DNA of 9,386 nt. Origin: Thiobacillus sp. (GTDB lineage Bacteria > Pseudomonadota > Gammaproteobacteria > Burkholderiales > Thiobacillaceae). The translations under genes were made by a program, and so were the position numbers. The notes under the pieces were generated by a model. That model saw only the letters and a list, made by a program, of their open reading frames with translations. It made no database searches and was not told where the DNA came from. Shown here one piece after another: positions 6,880 through 9,386 of the stretch; the first letter of the stretch is position 1, and every line of letters starts with the position of its first letter. Location: assembly GCF_024708915.1 (NCBI RefSeq), contig NZ_JANJXQ010000019.1, positions 1 to 9,386 of the forward strand, in the 5' to 3' direction.

Positions 6880-7644
6880 GTCCCAGGCGTCCTTGGCGGC
6901 GCGGATGGCGCCGAACGTCTCGGCCGGGCTGGGATGCGGCCGATTCAGGTAACGGGCGGCAAAGGCCGTCATGTCGGGATCGTGAAAGCGCAGGAATGGA
7001 TTGGTGGCTTTTTCCAGGGCCAGGGTGGACGGCAGGGTGGGCTGATTGCGCGAACGCCGCGCGCGATCCTGCCGTTCGCGTTCCAGCAGGGCGGGATTGC
7101 CGCCGTCCAGGGTTTTGGCGAAGTCGATATTGCTTAAGGTGTATTCATGCGCGCAGCAGACTCGGGTAGCATCGGGCAGGGCCAGAATGGCATCGAGACT
7201 GGTGGCCATCATTGCCGCGCTGCCCTCGAACAGCTTGCCGCAGCCGCAGCCGAATACGGTGTCGCCGCAAAACAGGAAACCGTGGCCGACGTAGCTGAGG
7301 TGGTCGAGCGTGTGGCCGGGGGTGGCAAGAACCTCGAAACATATTTCCGGCTGGGTCAGCGTCACGCAATCGCCACCGTGCAGGGGATGGCTGACGGCGG
7401 GAATGCGGGGGTTCTCCGGGGCGTAGACGGCACAGCCGTAGCGTTGATGCAGCAGGGCGTTGCCGCCGGTATGGTCGCGGTGATGGTGGGTGATCAGCAG
7501 CGCCGTCAGCGCGAGCCGATGCGCATCGAGAAAGGCAATCAGCGGCGCCGGGTCGCCAGGATCCACGGCGACGGCGTGGCGGCCGTCGTGCAGCACCCAG
7601 ATGTAGTTGTCGGTGAACGCGGGCAGGGGGATGAGGGTCAACAT
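6874..7644 (-). CDS. gloB: Hydroxyacylglutathione hydrolase (glyoxalase II)
   Basis: A 256-residue metallo-beta-lactamase-fold thioesterase. It hydrolyses S-lactoylglutathione to D-lactate and glutathione, the second step of methylglyoxal detoxification in the cytoplasm. The N-terminus MLTLIPLPAFTDNYIWVL is typical. The metal ligands are all present: THHHRDH gives H53, H55, D57 and H58; TPGHT gives H111; CGDTVF gives D128; CAHEYT gives H166. The C-terminal substrate-binding (HAGH) domain is present, with NPFLR at 215-219. Length and layout match the family. It is divergent from the methyltransferase-like gene, with 30 bases between their start codons, and 54 bases upstream of mltD on the same strand. 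No strong Shine-Dalgarno sequence precedes the ATG at 7644. Confidence 0.96.
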   Translation of the reverse strand: MLTLIPLPAFTDNYIWVLHDGRHAVAVDPGDPAPLIAFLDAHRLALTALLITHHHRDHTGGNALLHQRYGCAVYAPENPRIPAVSHPLHGGDCVTLTQPEICFEVLATPGHTLDHLSYVGHGFLFCGDTVFGCGCGKLFEGSAAMMATSLDAILALPDATRVCCAHEYTLSNIDFAKTLDGGNPALLERERQDRARRSRNQPTLPSTLALEKATNPFLRFHDPDMTAFAARYLNRPHPSPAETFGAIRAAKDAWDG

Positions 7645-7661
7645 GAATAGGCTTGCCGGAC

Positions 7662-7667
7662 AGGAGG
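7662..7667 (+). promoter_or_regulatory. Ribosome binding site deciding the start of the methyltransferase-like gene
   Basis: A perfect AGGAGG stands seven bases before ATG 7675 but only one base before the upstream in-frame ATG 7669. This favours 7675 as the true start. Confidence 0.75.
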
Positions 7668-7674
7668 AATGACT

Positions 7675-8412
7675 ATGTTATCCAAGCTGGATGAAGGATG
7701 GTTCGATACGCCGCTGGGAAAGCACTTGCTGTTCCGCGAGCGGCGCTATTTCGACCGTGCGGTGTCGGATGTGTTCGGTTTCAACGCCGTGCAGGTGGGG
7801 CTGCCGCAGATCGATTTCCTGCGCAACAGCCGGATTCCGCTGCGGGTCACGTGCGCGGTGGAAGCGCCCGCCCAGGTCGGGGCCGACCCCATGTTCCTGC
7901 CGTTCGAGAGCCAGTCGCTCGATCTGCTGCTGCTGCCGCACGTGCTGGAGTTCAGCGCCAATCCGCATCAGGTTTTGCGCGAGGCCGAGCGCGTGCTGCG
8001 CCCGGAAGGCCGCCTGGTGCTGGCCGGGTTCAATCCGCGCAGCCTGTGGGGGCTGGCGCGCAGGCTGCAGGGCGGCGAATGCGGTTATCCGTGGAACGGC
8101 AGCTTCCTGAATATTTCGCGGGTGAAAGACTGGATGGCATTGCTGGGCCTCGAGGTGGCAGCCGGCAGCATGTGCTGCTACCGTCCGCCGATCAACCGCG
8201 CAAACTGGCTGCGCCGGCTGCGTTTCATGGAACCCGCCGGCGATCGCTGGTGGGCGATGGGCGGCGGCGTGTATTTTCTGCAGGCGGTGAAGCGCGTGCA
8301 GGGCATGAACATCATCCTGCCGCAGTGGAAAACGCCGGTGACGCAACGTTTTCTGTCGCCCGCGGCCAAGGTGATCAATCTCAAACAGTATCGGGTCCAT
8401 CGTGAACGCTGA
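7675..8412 (+). CDS. YafS-like class I methyltransferase-fold protein with degenerate SAM motif
   Basis: A 245-residue protein resembling E. coli YafS and the Methyltransf_11 group, and at the same place in the gene order. The second half of the Rossmann-like fold is clear: [23 protein letters not shown] (about 64-86), then [24 protein letters not shown] (about 91-114), as in SAM-dependent methyltransferases (motifs II to IV). The usual glycine-rich motif I (VLDxGxGxG) is missing: the expected place reads [18 protein letters not shown]. As I recall E. coli YafS, it also lacks it, so this looks like a family trait rather than damage. SAM binding and activity are uncertain and no substrate can be assigned. 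The start at 7675 is set by AGGAGG 7662-7667; ATG 7669 is too close to it. The 3' end overlaps rnhA by 11 bases. Confidence 0.85.
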   Translation: MLSKLDEGWFDTPLGKHLLFRERRYFDRAVSDVFGFNAVQVGLPQIDFLRNSRIPLRVTCAVEAPAQVGADPMFLPFESQSLDLLLLPHVLEFSANPHQVLREAERVLRPEGRLVLAGFNPRSLWGLARRLQGGECGYPWNGSFLNISRVKDWMALLGLEVAAGSMCCYRPPINRANWLRRLRFMEPAGDRWWAMGGGVYFLQAVKRVQGMNIILPQWKTPVTQRFLSPAAKVINLKQYRVHRER

Positions 8413-8848
8413 CACCATTTACATATACAGCGACGGCGCCTGCAAGGGTAATCCCGGCATCGGCGGCTGGGGTGCCCTGCTGGTGACGGGCGGCCACCGC
8501 AAGGAAATCTATGGCGGAGAGGCCGCCACCACCAACAACCGCATGGAAATGACCGCGGTGATCCGCGCGCTGGAGCTGCTGAAGCGCCCCTCCACGGTCG
8601 AAGTCCACACCGACTCGCAGTATGTGCAAAAAGGCATCAGCGAATGGTTGCCCGGCTGGAAGCGGCGCAACTGGCGCGCCGCCGACGGCAAGCCGGTGAA
8701 GAACCAGGATCTGTGGCAGCAGCTCGACGCCTTGAACCAGCAGCACCGCATCGAGTGGATATGGGTGCGGGGGCATGCCGGCCACCCCGAAAACGAACGT
8801 GCCGACGTGCTGGCCAACCAGGGCGTCCTGCAGGCGCAACAACACTGA
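8402..8848 (+). CDS. rnhA: Ribonuclease HI
   Basis: A 148-residue ribonuclease HI, which cuts the RNA strand of RNA-DNA hybrids (R-loops, primer remnants) using two metal ions. All active-site residues are present: D11 ([12 protein letters not shown]), E49 (NNRMEM), D71 (HTDSQYV), D135 (NERADVLAN) and H125 in the flexible loop (RGHAGHPEN). The basic protrusion [19 protein letters not shown] (83-101) matches the handle region of the E. coli enzyme. The GTG start at 8402 lies inside the methyltransferase-like gene (11-base overlap). No clear Shine-Dalgarno sequence precedes it, so translation probably depends on ribosomes arriving from upstream. The next in-frame ATG (8542) lies beyond the first catalytic Asp and can be excluded. 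dnaQ follows after 10 bases. Confidence 0.97.
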   Translation: MNADTIYIYSDGACKGNPGIGGWGALLVTGGHRKEIYGGEAATTNNRMEMTAVIRALELLKRPSTVEVHTDSQYVQKGISEWLPGWKRRNWRAADGKPVKNQDLWQQLDALNQQHRIEWIWVRGHAGHPENERADVLANQGVLQAQQH

Positions 8849-8858
8849 AGCTGACACT

Positions 8859-9386
8859 ATGCGGCAAATCATTCTGGATACCGAAACCACCGGCCTCGAC
8901 CCCAGCCAGGGGCATCGCATCATCGAAGTGGCGGCGGTGGAGATGGTCAACCGGCGGCTCACTGGCAATCACCTGCACCGTTATGTGAACCCGGATCGCG
9001 ACATCGACGCCGGGGCAATGCAGGTGCACGGCATCACTCCCGAGTTCCTGCAAGACAAGCCGCGCTTTGCCGGCATTGCCCGCGAGTTCGTTGATTTCAT
9101 CCAGGGCGCCGAACTCATCATTCACAACGCGCCGTTCGACGTGGGCTTTCTCAATATGGAGCTGCGCCTGCTGGAGATGTCGCCGCTGGCGACTTGGTGC
9201 GACGGCGTGACCGACACCCTGGCGCTGGCCAAGACGCTGCACCCTGGCCAGCGCAACAACCTGGATGCGCTGTGCAAACGCTACGGCGTGGACAACACGG
9301 CGCGCACGCTGCACGGCGCATTGCTCGACTGCGAGCTGCTGGCGGCGGTGTACCTGGCGCTGACGCGCGGCCAGGAAAGCCTGTCG
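8859..9386 (+). CDS. dnaQ: DNA polymerase III epsilon subunit (3'-5' proofreading exonuclease), 3' end missing
   Basis: The first 176 residues of the DnaQ exonuclease, which proofreads for the replicative polymerase; the reading frame runs off the window without a stop. DEDDh active-site residues are all visible: D7 and E9 in LDTETTGLD (Exo I), D94 in HNAPFDVGF (Exo II), H152 and D157 in TLHGALLDCE (Exo III). The NPDRDIDAGAMQVHGIT segment is typical. The last visible residues, GQESLS (171-176), align with the beta-clamp-binding motif that follows the exonuclease domain in E. coli (QTSMAF), so the exonuclease domain is complete. The missing part would be the linker and the C-terminal segment that binds the polymerase alpha subunit. 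ATG 8859 is 10 bases after rnhA and is preceded only by a weak GAAG. Confidence 0.96.
   Translation, partial: MRQIILDTETTGLDPSQGHRIIEVAAVEMVNRRLTGNHLHRYVNPDRDIDAGAMQVHGITPEFLQDKPRFAGIAREFVDFIQGAELIIHNAPFDVGFLNMELRLLEMSPLATWCDGVTDTLALAKTLHPGQRNNLDALCKRYGVDNTARTLHGALLDCELLAAVYLALTRGQESLS

Noticed and set aside
7669..7671. ATG 7669 as start of the methyltransferase-like gene
   Set aside because: It is one base after AGGAGG, too close for initiation; ATG 7675 has seven-base spacing and gives the same protein less two residues.
7678..8418. 246-residue minus-strand frame covering the methyltransferase-like gene almost exactly
   Set aside because: The His/Gln/Arg-rich composition is an antisense artefact. 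The plus-strand frame has a perfect ribosome site and conserved methyltransferase-fold segments.
1..9386. Search for a mobile element, defence island, CRISPR array, toxin-antitoxin pair or tRNA
   Set aside because: No transposase, integrase, array of repeats, paired small genes or cloverleaf was seen. Gene style is uniform and the genes are housekeeping or transport, so there is no sign of a recent insertion.

Overview
The window is 9.4 kb of high-GC DNA with almost no non-coding space, and it reads as an ordinary chromosomal segment of a proteobacterium. Gene content and order point to Betaproteobacteria, perhaps Thiobacillus-like or another Nitrosomonadales member; this is inferred from protein style and gene order, not a search. 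There is no gene-free stretch longer than about 60 bases. I see no tRNA, rRNA, CRISPR array, insertion sequence, phage gene or attachment site.

Left half (1-5210, all + strand): an operon for a peptide/oligopeptide-type ABC importer. It starts, already truncated by the window edge, with the C-terminal part of a family 5 substrate-binding protein that ends in a predicted transmembrane anchor. Next come a DppB-type permease, a DppC-type permease with a long N-terminal extension, a double-length ATPase (a D-type half fused to an F-type half, each with a four-cysteine C-terminal module), and a 65-residue two-helix membrane protein of unknown function. Every junction in this series is a 1-4 base start/stop overlap, so the five genes are probably translated as a coupled set.

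Right half (5248-9386): a housekeeping cluster. On the minus strand, gloB (glyoxalase II) is followed by an MltD-type lytic transglycosylase with LysM repeats. On the plus strand, starting only 30 bases from gloB, are a YafS-like methyltransferase-fold protein, rnhA (RNase HI) and dnaQ (DNA polymerase III epsilon subunit, cut by the window end). The gene set mltD-gloB-yafS-rnhA-dnaQ is the same as in Escherichia coli, but there rnhA points the other way and shares a divergent promoter region with dnaQ; here all three plus-strand genes are co-directional.

No new defence or mobile system is visible. The less usual material is in the transporter operon: the membrane-tethered binding protein, the extended permease and the coupled small membrane protein. 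Second is the methyltransferase-like protein, which lacks the usual glycine-rich SAM-binding motif. Several starts are non-ATG (GTG at 2962 and 8402; TTG at 5013 and, on the minus strand, 6819). All but the one at 8402 are supported by a well-placed Shine-Dalgarno sequence.
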